NCBI RefSeq assembly: GCF_002056795.1
Contig: NZ_CP020104.1
Span: forward strand, 4,969,501 to 5,033,500
Source of the DNA: Spirosoma aerolatum
GTDB lineage: Bacteria > Bacteroidota > Bacteroidia > Cytophagales > Spirosomataceae
DNA length: 64,000 nucleotides
Direction of reading: 5' to 3'
This document shows, piece by piece, positions 16,060 to 24,980 of the stretch. The notes beneath the pieces are model-generated. The model was not told the DNA's origin. It made no database searches and saw only the letters and a list, made by a program, of their open reading frames with translations. The position numbers and the translations under genes were made by a program. Positions within the stretch are counted from its first letter, which is position 1, and each line of letters starts with the position of its first letter.

Positions 16060-18684
16060 ATGCACCAGGCGCCCCGCCCCATGCCACCCGAACTCGCTGA
16101 CAAACTCCTCCGCTTTTTCCTGGCCGATGACCGGCTTGAGGAGGTGTTGGGCGATTTGCATGAAGACTATCGCTGGCAAGTCAACCGTGTGGGCGAGCGA
16201 CGGGCACGCTGGCGATACTGGTGGGATGCAATTGGCTTTCTGAAACCGTGGACCCTAAAACGAACGATCAACAAATACCCAACCCCAACAAATACGACGA
16301 TGCTCCGAAACTATCTGAAAATTGCCTGGCGAAATCTGATTCGCGAAAAAGGATACTCAACGATCAATATCGTCGGCCTGTCGGTTGGCATGGGCGTTGC
16401 GATGCTGATCGGTCTGTGGATTTACGACGAGCTGTCGTTCAATAAATCCCATCAGCACTACGACCGCATTGCGCAGGTGATGGAAAATCAGACGCTGGAA
16501 CAGGGCATTCAAACCTATGGAGCGTTGCCCCTACCTCTTAGTCAGGAGTTACGAACCCAATACGCCAGCGACTTCAAAGCTGTTGCCGCTACTACCGAAT
16601 TCGAGCAGATTATCACTTATCAGGATAAAAAGTTTACTCGTTTCGGCAACTTTGCCGAAGCCGACTATCCAGAGATACTAACCCTCCGCATGCTTAGTGG
16701 GAACCGGCAAGCCCTACGCGATCCGGGCTCTGTTTTACTGGCGAAGTCGACGGCTCTGGCGCTCTTTGGCAACAGCAACCCGTTGCATAAACTCGTTAAG
16801 GTTGGCAACAGATATACCTTACAGGTAGCCGGTGTCTTTGACGATCTGCCTCACAACACAAGCTTTAAAAACGTCACGTTTATTGCTCCCATCAAACTGC
16901 TTTTTGAGTCGAGCGAAGACATGGATAACTGGCGCAGTAGCTCGTTTGCCATTTTTACCCAGCTAAATCCAGGCAGTGATTTTGGTCATGTCTCCCAGAA
17001 GATTAAAGACGTTTTTCGTAAGCACACTCAGGACAAAGCCCAGTCGTCACTTTTTCTGTATCCGATGGCCGACTGGCACCTGTACTCGGAGTTTAAAAAT
17101 GGAGCCTATGCAGGTGGGCGGATTCAGTTTGTGTGGCTTTTCGGCTGTATTGGACTGTTCGTGCTTCTGCTGGCGTGTATCAACTTCATGAATTTGAGCA
17201 CCGCACGTTCCGAAAAACGAGCCAAGGAAGTAGGTATTCGTAAGGCAATTGGGTCTATGCGTAGCCAGTTGATCGGTCAGTTTTTTAGCGAATCTTTTTT
17301 GTTCGTCGCTACCGCTTTCGCCTTGTCGGTAGTACTGGTTCAACTCGTTTTGCCGACGTTCAATGAGGTCGCCGATAAACAACTGATTATACTTTGGACA
17401 AATCCGATTTTCTGGGTCGCCTGCCTCAGTTTCAGTCTACTGACTGGCTTTCTGGCAGGCAGTTACCCGGCATTTTATCTATCCTCTTTCCAGCCCATCA
17501 AGGTTTTGAAAGGCGGTGCGTTTCGGGTGGGTCGTTTCGCTTCGTTACCCCGTAAGGTACTGGTCGTCGTTCAGTTCACGGTCTCAGTAACGCTCATCAT
17601 CGGCACTATCGTCGTTTTCCGCCAGATTCAGTTCGCGCAAAATCGTCCAGTCGGTTACAGTCGAAATGGACTCATCAACATTACCATGAATACGCCTGAA
17701 ATTCAGGGCCGTTACGATGCTCTTCGGAACGAACTGCTGGCTACGGGTGCCGTTTCCGATATGGCTGAATCGTCGAGCCCGATCACAAATATCTGGTCAT
17801 CAGCCAATAATCTCGAATGGCGGGGTAAAGACCCCAATCGCCCCGCAGCTTTCGGTACTATTGCGATCACCCCCGAATTCGGAAATGTGGTGCAGTGGAA
17901 AGTGAAAGAAGGGCGTTCGTTCTCCCGACAGTTTTCGAGTGATTCGCTGGCTTTTCTGTTCAATGAAGCGGCTGTTAAATTAACGGGGCTAAAAAACCGC
18001 AACGGCGGACCACCCGTAGGTGAAACCATCCGCTGGCACGGTAAAGACTGGAAGCTGATTGGGATAGTGAAGGACATGGTTATGACCTCGCCGTTTGAGC
18101 CCGTAACGCCTACCGTGTTTATGATGAACACCAACGAACGAAGCCTGAATGTCATTCATATCAAACTGAATCCGGTTCTAAGTGCGCATGATGCGCTAAG
18201 CAAGCTGGAACCTGTTTTCAAAAAATTCAATCCGGCCTCACCCTTCGAGTACAAGTTTGCCGATGAAGAATACGCCAAAAAATTCGCGGCTGAGCAACGT
18301 ATTGGTCAACTGGCCAGCTTCTTTGCCGCTTTAGCTATCCTGATTAGCTGTCTGGGCCTTTTCGGACTGGCTTCGTTCGTAGCCGAGCAACGAACCAAAG
18401 AAATTGGCGTTCGGAAAGTACTGGGCGCATCGGTCTTTAATTTGTGGGGGCTATTATCCAAGGATTTTGTCACGCTGGTTCTTATCTCCTGCCTTTTATC
18501 AACCCCCATCACCTGGTATTTGCTAACGAATTGGCTGGATAACTACGAATACCGAACCGAATTGTCGTGGTGGATTTTCGGAGTTGCCAGTCTGGGTGCT
18601 TTAGCGATCACCTTACTGACCGTCAGTTTTCAAAGCATCAAAGCCGCGCTGATCAACCCTGTAAAATCGTTGCGGTCCGAATAA
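16060..18684 (+). CDS. Orphan duplicated permease P2
   Basis: 874 aa. The prefix is of the 'LADKLLRFFLADDRLEEVLGD' subtype (about residues 7-62, with YRWQVNRVGERRARWRYWW) shared by P3, P4 and P5 and unlike that of P6-P9. Two FtsX/MacB halves follow, with coupling motifs KEVGIRKAIGSMRSQLIGQF and RTKEIGVRKVLGASV, and the invariant tail SIKAALINPVKSLRSE. It is the first gene after padR2. The 3' end and the following gap are repeated almost base for base at the end of P3. Confidence 0.9.
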   Translation: MHQAPRPMPPELADKLLRFFLADDRLEEVLGDLHEDYRWQVNRVGERRARWRYWWDAIGFLKPWTLKRTINKYPTPTNTTMLRNYLKIAWRNLIREKGYSTINIVGLSVGMGVAMLIGLWIYDELSFNKSHQHYDRIAQVMENQTLEQGIQTYGALPLPLSQELRTQYASDFKAVAATTEFEQIITYQDKKFTRFGNFAEADYPEILTLRMLSGNRQALRDPGSVLLAKSTALALFGNSNPLHKLVKVGNRYTLQVAGVFDDLPHNTSFKNVTFIAPIKLLFESSEDMDNWRSSSFAIFTQLNPGSDFGHVSQKIKDVFRKHTQDKAQSSLFLYPMADWHLYSEFKNGAYAGGRIQFVWLFGCIGLFVLLLACINFMNLSTARSEKRAKEVGIRKAIGSMRSQLIGQFFSESFLFVATAFALSVVLVQLVLPTFNEVADKQLIILWTNPIFWVACLSFSLLTGFLAGSYPAFYLSSFQPIKVLKGGAFRVGRFASLPRKVLVVVQFTVSVTLIIGTIVVFRQIQFAQNRPVGYSRNGLINITMNTPEIQGRYDALRNELLATGAVSDMAESSSPITNIWSSANNLEWRGKDPNRPAAFGTIAITPEFGNVVQWKVKEGRSFSRQFSSDSLAFLFNEAAVKLTGLKNRNGGPPVGETIRWHGKDWKLIGIVKDMVMTSPFEPVTPTVFMMNTNERSLNVIHIKLNPVLSAHDALSKLEPVFKKFNPASPFEYKFADEEYAKKFAAEQRIGQLASFFAALAILISCLGLFGLASFVAEQRTKEIGVRKVLGASVFNLWGLLSKDFVTLVLISCLLSTPITWYLLTNWLDNYEYRTELSWWIFGVASLGALAITLLTVSFQSIKAALINPVKSLRSE

Positions 18685-18889
18685 ATCTGTTGCCCGTAGA
18701 GACAAGGCAGGCCTTGTCTCTACTCACCCCCTGTGCCCCATGCCCAATACACCTCCTCAACTCGCCGATAAACTACTCCACTTTTTCCTGTCCGATGACC
18801 GGCGGGAAGAGGTGCTGGGTGATCTGCACGAAGAATACCGTTGGCAGGTCAACCGCGTGGGTGAGCGACGGGCACGCTGGCGATACTGG
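18619..18889 (+). repeat. 271-bp direct repeat, copy 1 (P2/P3 junction)
   Basis: This segment covers the last codons of P2, the intergenic palindrome and the prefix codons of P3. It recurs at 21302-21572 with about seven differences, two of them in the loop of the palindrome. The copies are 2683 bp apart and bracket P3, so they mark a tandem duplication or gene conversion and could recombine to lose or gain P3. Confidence 0.9.
18696..18723. repeat. GTAGAGAC palindrome after P2 (orientation 1)
   Basis: GTAGAGACAAGGC-AG-GCCTTGTCTCTAC, 13-bp perfect arms with the 2-nt centre AG, starting 12 bp after the P2 stop. The same element after P3 has the centre CT, the exact reverse complement, so the element is present in both orientations. 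Confidence 0.8.
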
Positions 18890-21367
18890 TGGGATGTGCT
18901 GGGATTTATAAAGCCATTCGCCGTTAAGCGTAAACCCGTAAATAACCGTTTTGATGATTATTCAACAACCTATCTAATGAACCCCACTATGTTACGCAAC
19001 TACTTAAAAATCGCTTTTCGGAACCTGGCCAAAAACAAGACCTTTTCCGTCATCAATACACTTGGCCTGGCCCTGGGTATGGCGTGTAGCCTGCTTATTC
19101 TGCTCTGGGTACAGGACGAGCGGAGCGTCGACGCATTTCATGCGCACAAAAACCAGTTATACCGGATCTACATGCGCGAATATTTCAGCGGAAAAATGCA
19201 GGGCGTTATCTGGACACCGGGACCGCTGGCGGCTGAATTGAAAAAAGAAATTCCCGAAATCGAGTATGCAACGGCGTATGAATGGCCGGGGCAGCAAACG
19301 TTTTCGGTTGGTAATAAAGTGCAGAAACAATCGCTCAATGCCGTTGGGGCTGATTTTTTCAAGATGTTCAGCTTTAAACTGCTACAGGGAACACCTGAAG
19401 CCGCGTTGAAGGATCGAAACGGGCTGGCTATTTCGCACGATATGGCCAACCTATTTTTTGGTAGCCCCGAAGCGGCCATTGGCAAAACCATTCGGTTCGA
19501 TAACCGGAAGGATATGCAGGTTTCGGCTGTCTTCGACAATCTGCCGAAAAACAGTACACTCCAGTTCGATTGCCTGCGCAATTGGGATGCCTATGTGGAC
19601 GATGGGAACGATTGGGCTAAAGGCTGGGGAAGCACCGACCCACTCACCTTTTTTATGATTCGCCCAGATGCTGATCCGGCCAAGGTGGAAGCTAAAATCC
19701 AGCACATGCTCGACAAATTCAACCGCGACGAAGGCAAACCGACCCACACTGAGCTGGCCATGCAACCCTTCCACGAGTATTATTTGAACAGCAATTTCAA
19801 CGACGCACAGATCGATGGGGGTCGCATTGAATACGTACGGCTGTTTACGATTGTGGCCGTGTTTATTCTGTTGATTGCCTGCGTCAATTTCATGAATCTG
19901 GCTACGGCCCGGTCGGGCAAGCGGGCTAAAGAAGTGGGTGTCAGAAAAGTAGTCGGTGCTATGCGGTCGTTACTGGTCGGGCAGTTTTTGGGCGAGGCTA
20001 TGTTGCTGACTGTTTTCTCGATTAGTCTGGCTGTATTGCTGGTTAGCTTAGTACTGCCTGCATTTAACACACTCACTGGCAAACAGATTGTTTTGCCCAT
20101 TCTGGAACCTTCGTTTTGGGGGGGCTTAGTTGGACTAACCCTACTAACTGGTTTTGTTGCGGGGAGTTATCCAGCTTTCTTCCTGTCGTCGCTAAGCCCG
20201 ATCCGGGTATTAAAAGGCGTAATGAAATTCGATGCAACAGCAACCTGGCTCCGGCAAGGATTGGTGGTATTTCAGTTTACCCTTTCTATAATTCTGATCG
20301 TTGGCATGATTATCATTTACCGACAAGTCGACTATGTGCAGACCAAAAATCTGGGATATAACCGTGAAAACCTCATCTATTTTCCGCTAGAAGGTAATCT
20401 GGGCAACCAGTACGATGTGCTGAAAAGCCAACTTAGCCAGTTGCCGGGTGTTGCAGACGTATCGTACCTGACGGCCGACCCATCGTCTAACGGTTCTGGC
20501 ACCGAAGGCATTAGCTGGCCCGGCAGTGATCCAAACGAAAAAATTCGGTTTACGCCGGTAGGTGTGGGGTATGATTTTGCCAAAGCCATGCAGATTAACC
20601 TACATGAGGGCCGCGATTTCTCGAACGATTTTCCAACCGATTCCAGTGGTTTTCTGATCAACGAAGCAGCCCTGAAAGTGATGGGTTTCAAACAGCCGAT
20701 TGGCAAAACCATTACCTGGGGTAAGCAGAAAGGAACCATTGTCGGCGTGTTGAAAGATTTTCACTTCCAATCACTCCATACAACCATTCGCCCGTTGATT
20801 GCCTATCTGCGAACGCAACGACTGCCGGGGAATGCAAACGCCATCGTTCGAATAAAAGCCGGTAAAACGAAAGAAGCACTAGCCCAGATCGAGACGATTT
20901 GCAAAAAACTGAATCCCACCTTTCCGTTTGTCTACAACTTCACCGACCAGGCTTATGCCCGTCAATATCAGAGCGAGCAGGTTGTGAGTAAACTGGCTAG
21001 CTACTTTGCGTTTCTGGGTATCTTCATCTCCTGTCTGGGACTGTTCGGTCTGGCCACCTTCACGGCTGAGCAGCGGGTAAAAGAGATTGGCGTTCGGAAA
21101 GTATTGGGCGCATCGGTAGGCAACATCATCGGTTTGCTCTCGAAAGATTTTCTGAAACTGGTGTTAATTGCTATTGTGCTGGCATCGCCCATAGCCTGGT
21201 GGGCCATGAATCAGTGGCTACAGGGCTTTGCGTACAAGATCAATATCGAGTGGTGGATGTTTGTCGTGGCCGGTATGCTATCAGTCATCATTGCCCTTTT
21301 CACCGTCAGTTTTCAAAGCATCAAAGCCGCGCTGATCAACCCTGTAAAATCGTTGCGGTCCGAATAA
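18740..21367 (+). CDS. Orphan duplicated permease P3
   Basis: 875 aa. Prefix of the P2-P5 subtype (LADKLLHFFLSDDRREEVLGD, then HEEYRWQVNRVGERRARW). The MacB halves carry KEVGVRKVVGAMRSLLVGQF and RVKEIGVRKVLGASV, and the tail is SIKAALINPVKSLRSE. It is co-oriented with P2 and P4, with 55-bp gaps that hold a palindrome. The first 150 bp and the last 66 bp lie in a 271-bp repeat shared with its neighbours, while the interior has diverged clearly from P2 and P4, so the periplasmic domains are the variable part. Confidence 0.9.
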   Translation: MPNTPPQLADKLLHFFLSDDRREEVLGDLHEEYRWQVNRVGERRARWRYWWDVLGFIKPFAVKRKPVNNRFDDYSTTYLMNPTMLRNYLKIAFRNLAKNKTFSVINTLGLALGMACSLLILLWVQDERSVDAFHAHKNQLYRIYMREYFSGKMQGVIWTPGPLAAELKKEIPEIEYATAYEWPGQQTFSVGNKVQKQSLNAVGADFFKMFSFKLLQGTPEAALKDRNGLAISHDMANLFFGSPEAAIGKTIRFDNRKDMQVSAVFDNLPKNSTLQFDCLRNWDAYVDDGNDWAKGWGSTDPLTFFMIRPDADPAKVEAKIQHMLDKFNRDEGKPTHTELAMQPFHEYYLNSNFNDAQIDGGRIEYVRLFTIVAVFILLIACVNFMNLATARSGKRAKEVGVRKVVGAMRSLLVGQFLGEAMLLTVFSISLAVLLVSLVLPAFNTLTGKQIVLPILEPSFWGGLVGLTLLTGFVAGSYPAFFLSSLSPIRVLKGVMKFDATATWLRQGLVVFQFTLSIILIVGMIIIYRQVDYVQTKNLGYNRENLIYFPLEGNLGNQYDVLKSQLSQLPGVADVSYLTADPSSNGSGTEGISWPGSDPNEKIRFTPVGVGYDFAKAMQINLHEGRDFSNDFPTDSSGFLINEAALKVMGFKQPIGKTITWGKQKGTIVGVLKDFHFQSLHTTIRPLIAYLRTQRLPGNANAIVRIKAGKTKEALAQIETICKKLNPTFPFVYNFTDQAYARQYQSEQVVSKLASYFAFLGIFISCLGLFGLATFTAEQRVKEIGVRKVLGASVGNIIGLLSKDFLKLVLIAIVLASPIAWWAMNQWLQGFAYKINIEWWMFVVAGMLSVIIALFTVSFQSIKAALINPVKSLRSE

Positions 21368-21572
21368 ATCTGTTGCCCGTAGAGACAAGGCCTGCCTTGT
21401 CTCTACTCACCCCCTGTGCCCCATGCCCAATACACCTCCCCAACTCGCCGATAAACTACTCCACTTTTTTCTGTCCGATGACCGGCGGGAAGAGGTGCTG
21501 GGTGATCTGCACGAAGAATACCGTTGGCAGGTCAACCGCGTGGGCGAGCGACGGGCTCGCTGCCGATACTGG
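21302..21572 (+). repeat. 271-bp direct repeat, copy 2 (P3/P4 junction)
   Basis: Second copy of the junction repeat at 18619-18889: the last codons of P3, the palindrome and the prefix of P4. Differences are about seven substitutions. See copy 1 for interpretation. Confidence 0.9.
21379..21406. repeat. GTAGAGAC palindrome after P3 (orientation 2)
   Basis: GTAGAGACAAGGC-CT-GCCTTGTCTCTAC, identical arms to the element at 18696 with the centre inverted. It begins 12 bp after the P3 stop. Confidence 0.8.
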
Positions 21573-24068
21573 ATCGATGCGCTTGGCTTTTTGAAACCGT
21601 GGGCGGCTAAACGAAAAGTGGTAGAACCACCAGCAACAGCTAGCCCTACCCGCTATCAACGATTCGATCCCTATTCAACAACGTCTTACTTCAATCCTGC
21701 TATGTTTCGCAACTATTTCCGAACAGCCTGGCGCAATCTGGTCAAAAACCGATTCTATTCGCTTATCAACATGACGGGCCTAACGGCTGGTCTGGCCGTG
21801 GGTATTCTGATTCTGCTTTGGGTACAGGATGAACTGAGTTTCGACCGATTTCATCAGAAAGCCGATGCCATCTACCGACTCGAAAACTGGGCCGGTACCG
21901 GCGACAGTCGACAAATCTGGACATCTACGGTAGCACCGATTGCCGTATTAGGCAGAAAAGAACTACCTGAAATCAAAGACGGGGTTCGTATTTCGTACAA
22001 TGGCACTTATACGCTGTTCAAATACCAGGATAAAACCGTTAACGAAACGGGTACGCACTTTGCCGACCCGAGCCTGTTTTCTGTGTTCGACTTTCCGCTC
22101 ATTCAGGGCAATTCGGCCAATCCGTTTCCCGACAATCAGTCGATTGTGCTGACTGAAAGTACGGCCAAACGCTATTTTGGCCATGAAAACCCAATCGGTA
22201 AAACCCTGGCCAGCAACAACAATAGCTCATTTCGGGTCAGCGGTGTGGTTCGGGATTTTCCGAAGAATTCGAGCATTCAGGCCGATATGATACTGCCTAT
22301 CTCGCTGCTGTTCGATGAGATGTACCGGACACGAACCGATGGAAAAAACAAAGACAACGATTTTTCGCAGTTCGATTACGAAACCTATCTGCTACTACAA
22401 CCGGGAACCGATCTTGGTAAGCTGACCGATAAACTACGGACGATTCACCTCCGTAACAAACCCGACGACACCGACCTTACCTACCTGCTACAGCCGTTGG
22501 CCGATATGCATCTGTATAGAGCCGATGGTAGCCCAGGAGGTATCGAAACGGTGCGGATGTTTTCGGTGATAGCGCTGCTCATTCTGGTCATTGCCTGCAT
22601 CAACTATGTAAATCTCTCGACGGCCCGGTCGTTGCTGCGGTCGAAGGAGGTTAGTATGCGGAAGATCGTCGGAGCGGCAAAAGGGCAGTTGTTTTTACAG
22701 TTTGTGATCGAAACCGCGCTTCTGTTCTCGCTGGCTGCTGTTGTCGCCCTCGGCTTGATTTACCTGCTTTTACCGGCCTACAATCAACTGACTGAAAAAG
22801 AACTGACACTTGATGTGACGAATTATCGCATCTGGCAAGTGATGGCGCTAACCATTGTCGGAACTCTGATTGCGTCGAGTATTTACCCGGCTCTGCTACT
22901 TTCCTCCTTCGAACCACTCAAAGCGCTGAAAGGTCGCGTGTCGGCCCGGTTCAGTGAAGCAACGTTCCGAAAAGTGCTGGTGGTGGCGCAGTTTGCCGTA
23001 ACGGTTATTCTGATTGCCAGTACACTGATTATCCGCAACCAGTTGAGCTTCATTCGGTCCAAAGAACTTGGTTACGACAAAACCCATGTGTTTGCCTTCT
23101 TTATGCGCGACATGGGCGAGCACTACGACGCTGTTAAAGCTGAACTAGTGCAGCAGCCGGGCGTAGCGAGCATTACACGTTCCAGCGCCAATATTGTCCG
23201 GCTCAATTCGCAAACGGGCGACAATGAATGGGATGGTAAAGAGCAGGGCGAAACGATGTTTATGCGCCCTATGGCTATCGACAACGATTTTATCCCGTTC
23301 TTTAAAATGAAGTTGGCTGAGGGGGCAAACTTTACGGGAGCCGTAGCCGACTCGACCCATTTTATTCTGAACGAAACCGCCGTTAAAACGGCCCGGCTGA
23401 AAAATCCGATTGGCAAGAAGTTTCGGCTCTGGAAACACAAAGGCACTATCATTGGTGTCGTCAAGGACTTCCATTTTGCATCGATGCGTCAGAAGATCGA
23501 ACCGGCCATCTTCTATTACGAACCGACGAACCTGAATGCGATGTACATTAAAACGACCGGCGAAGATGCCGAAAGCGCTGTCGCTTCTGCCCAGAAAGCC
23601 TGGAAACAATACAATCCCGACTATCCTTTCGACTACGCGTTTCTGGACGATGTCTTCAACCGGCTCTACCTTTCGGAACAAAAAACGGGGATGCTGTTTA
23701 ACATTTTTGCGGGTATCGCCATCCTGATTTCCTGCCTGGGACTGTTCGGTCTGGCTACCTATACGGCGCAGGTACGCACCCGTGAGATTGGCGTACGGAA
23801 AGTGCTGGGAGCCAGCGTATCGGGAATCATTCAGTTGCTGGCCAAAGACTTCGTGAAACTGGTGTTCATCGCCATTTTGCTGGCTACACCCATTGCCTGG
23901 TATACCATGAGCCTGTGGCTACAGGATTTCGCGTACCGAATCAATGTGCAATGGTGGGTCTTCGCCATAGCGGGTATACTGGCGCTGGCTATTGCCTTGC
24001 TGACGGTCAGTTTCCAAAGTATCAAAGCCGCCCTGATGAATCCGGTTAAGAGTTTGCGGTCGGAATAA
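21423..24068 (+). CDS. Orphan duplicated permease P4
   Basis: 881 aa with the P2-P5 prefix subtype. The first-half coupling segment is unusual, KEVSMRKIVGAAKGQLFLQF, with Ser in place of the Gly found in the other eight permeases; the second is standard (RTREIGVRKVLGASV). The tail is SIKAALMNPVKSLRSE. The conserved 'YAFLDDVFNRLYLSEQKTG' segment before the final three helices is present. It is the last gene of the uninterrupted padR2 run; a decayed toxin-antitoxin pair on the other strand separates it from P5. Confidence 0.9.
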   Translation: MPNTPPQLADKLLHFFLSDDRREEVLGDLHEEYRWQVNRVGERRARCRYWIDALGFLKPWAAKRKVVEPPATASPTRYQRFDPYSTTSYFNPAMFRNYFRTAWRNLVKNRFYSLINMTGLTAGLAVGILILLWVQDELSFDRFHQKADAIYRLENWAGTGDSRQIWTSTVAPIAVLGRKELPEIKDGVRISYNGTYTLFKYQDKTVNETGTHFADPSLFSVFDFPLIQGNSANPFPDNQSIVLTESTAKRYFGHENPIGKTLASNNNSSFRVSGVVRDFPKNSSIQADMILPISLLFDEMYRTRTDGKNKDNDFSQFDYETYLLLQPGTDLGKLTDKLRTIHLRNKPDDTDLTYLLQPLADMHLYRADGSPGGIETVRMFSVIALLILVIACINYVNLSTARSLLRSKEVSMRKIVGAAKGQLFLQFVIETALLFSLAAVVALGLIYLLLPAYNQLTEKELTLDVTNYRIWQVMALTIVGTLIASSIYPALLLSSFEPLKALKGRVSARFSEATFRKVLVVAQFAVTVILIASTLIIRNQLSFIRSKELGYDKTHVFAFFMRDMGEHYDAVKAELVQQPGVASITRSSANIVRLNSQTGDNEWDGKEQGETMFMRPMAIDNDFIPFFKMKLAEGANFTGAVADSTHFILNETAVKTARLKNPIGKKFRLWKHKGTIIGVVKDFHFASMRQKIEPAIFYYEPTNLNAMYIKTTGEDAESAVASAQKAWKQYNPDYPFDYAFLDDVFNRLYLSEQKTGMLFNIFAGIAILISCLGLFGLATYTAQVRTREIGVRKVLGASVSGIIQLLAKDFVKLVFIAILLATPIAWYTMSLWLQDFAYRINVQWWVFAIAGILALAIALLTVSFQSIKAALMNPVKSLRSE

Positions 24069-24284
24069 ATGGCAAGGTGTGCATGGATGGCGGGGTGTAG
24101 TGGGAAGTGCTCCGTACTGCCCTCGCCATCTCAACAGCAAATCAGGCTGAGAGTTTACGAAATGAATAAGGGGTCTTATAAAGTGACTCAAACTCTTCAT
24201 AGCGAAGAATTGAAATCGAAGGAAAATCAACGGTTTTTAACTGGTGCAGATGCTTATATTGTCAAATTTTGTCAAAAATGGATG

Positions 24285-24371
24285 TTTTTGTCATGCTGAC
24301 GAAGGAAGCATCTTCGGTAGTGAAGCCATTAGTAGCTACTGAAGATGCTTCCTTCGTCAGCATGACAAAAA
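24285..24371. repeat. Long palindrome, 36-bp arms (GTCATGCTGACGAAGG family)
   Basis: Arms 24285-24320 and 24336-24371 match over 36 bp with a single mismatch, around a 15-nt loop. The core TGTCATGCTGACGAAGGAAG resembles dispersed palindromes common in Bacteroidota genomes. It lies between the P4 end and the truncated 3' end of the PIN pseudogene, so it may mark the breakpoint that removed the toxin C-terminus. The rest of 24069-24284 shows no gene. Confidence 0.85.
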
Positions 24372-24400
24372 TGCCCCTATTTGGCTACATCCGTAAAAGT

Positions 24401-24672
24401 TTAAACAGGTTCATTTTCAACTAATTGCCAATGGAACGATGGATTTATGAGCAATACGTTAGGTAAAAGGAGAAGATAATCCAGTTGAGCATCTGTCCGT
24501 TCGATTCCATAGCGAAGAACCACCTGTTCATGATATTCAGTCAATATCTCATTCGATAAGGCAGCTCAAATTTCCCCTTTAATAGAGATTCATAAATCCA
24601 CTGATATTTATACTGGGGAGCCAGCGAAACCATGAATACATTCGTATCTAGCACGAACCGCAGGTTATTCAT
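24401..24672 (-). pseudogene. PIN-domain toxin remnant (frameshifted and truncated)
   Basis: From ATG 24672 the frame reads MNNLRFVLDTNVFMVSLAP and continues to KGKFEL (37 codons). This is the PIN-domain start with its first metal-binding Asp (VLDTN). After about 24562 one base is missing: in the shifted frame the protein resumes as [19 protein letters not shown] and runs to a TAA at 24401. The reconstructed product is only about 90 aa, whereas COG1569-type PIN toxins are about 135-140 aa, so the C-terminal acidic residues are gone. The start overlaps the antitoxin stop by 8 bp, the normal toxin-antitoxin arrangement. The gene should be inactive. Confidence 0.8.
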
Positions 24673-24868
24673 TCAGCCACTGATCAAGATCCAATTCCGT
24701 GATTCCTTGTTGATCAATTGCCTGCTGGATTTTCCCGGCAAGCTTATCCGAAAAATAAGTGCCCAGCATTTTTCGCACGGCTAGCAGGTCTTCTTCACTA
24801 GGCTGAAACGAATAGATTTTCAGCAAATCGAGTTGGAGCGCGCTTAGCTTTTGAGTCTCCATATACAT
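24665..24868 (-). CDS. Putative antitoxin of a decayed PIN toxin-antitoxin pair
   Basis: 67 aa from ATG 24868 (a second ATG at 24862 is equally possible). The sequence is helical and acidic (SALQLDLLKIYSFQPSEEDLLAVRKMLG, ending ITELDLDQWLNE). I recognise no DNA-binding motif. The assignment rests on its size and on the overlapping PIN-toxin remnant that follows. The pair lies opposite to the permease genes and interrupts the P4-P5 spacing. Confidence 0.6.
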   Translation of the reverse strand: MYMETQKLSALQLDLLKIYSFQPSEEDLLAVRKMLGTYFSDKLAGKIQQAIDQQGITELDLDQWLNE

Positions 24869-24980
24869 TAGTTTTCTCAAAGAGAACAAATACCAGATAG
24901 TTATGGCACTCAATAAAACGTAAAAAAGCAGCGTAGTTCAAGCAATTACTACCTCTTCACCGACACAGCCCCTACACCCC

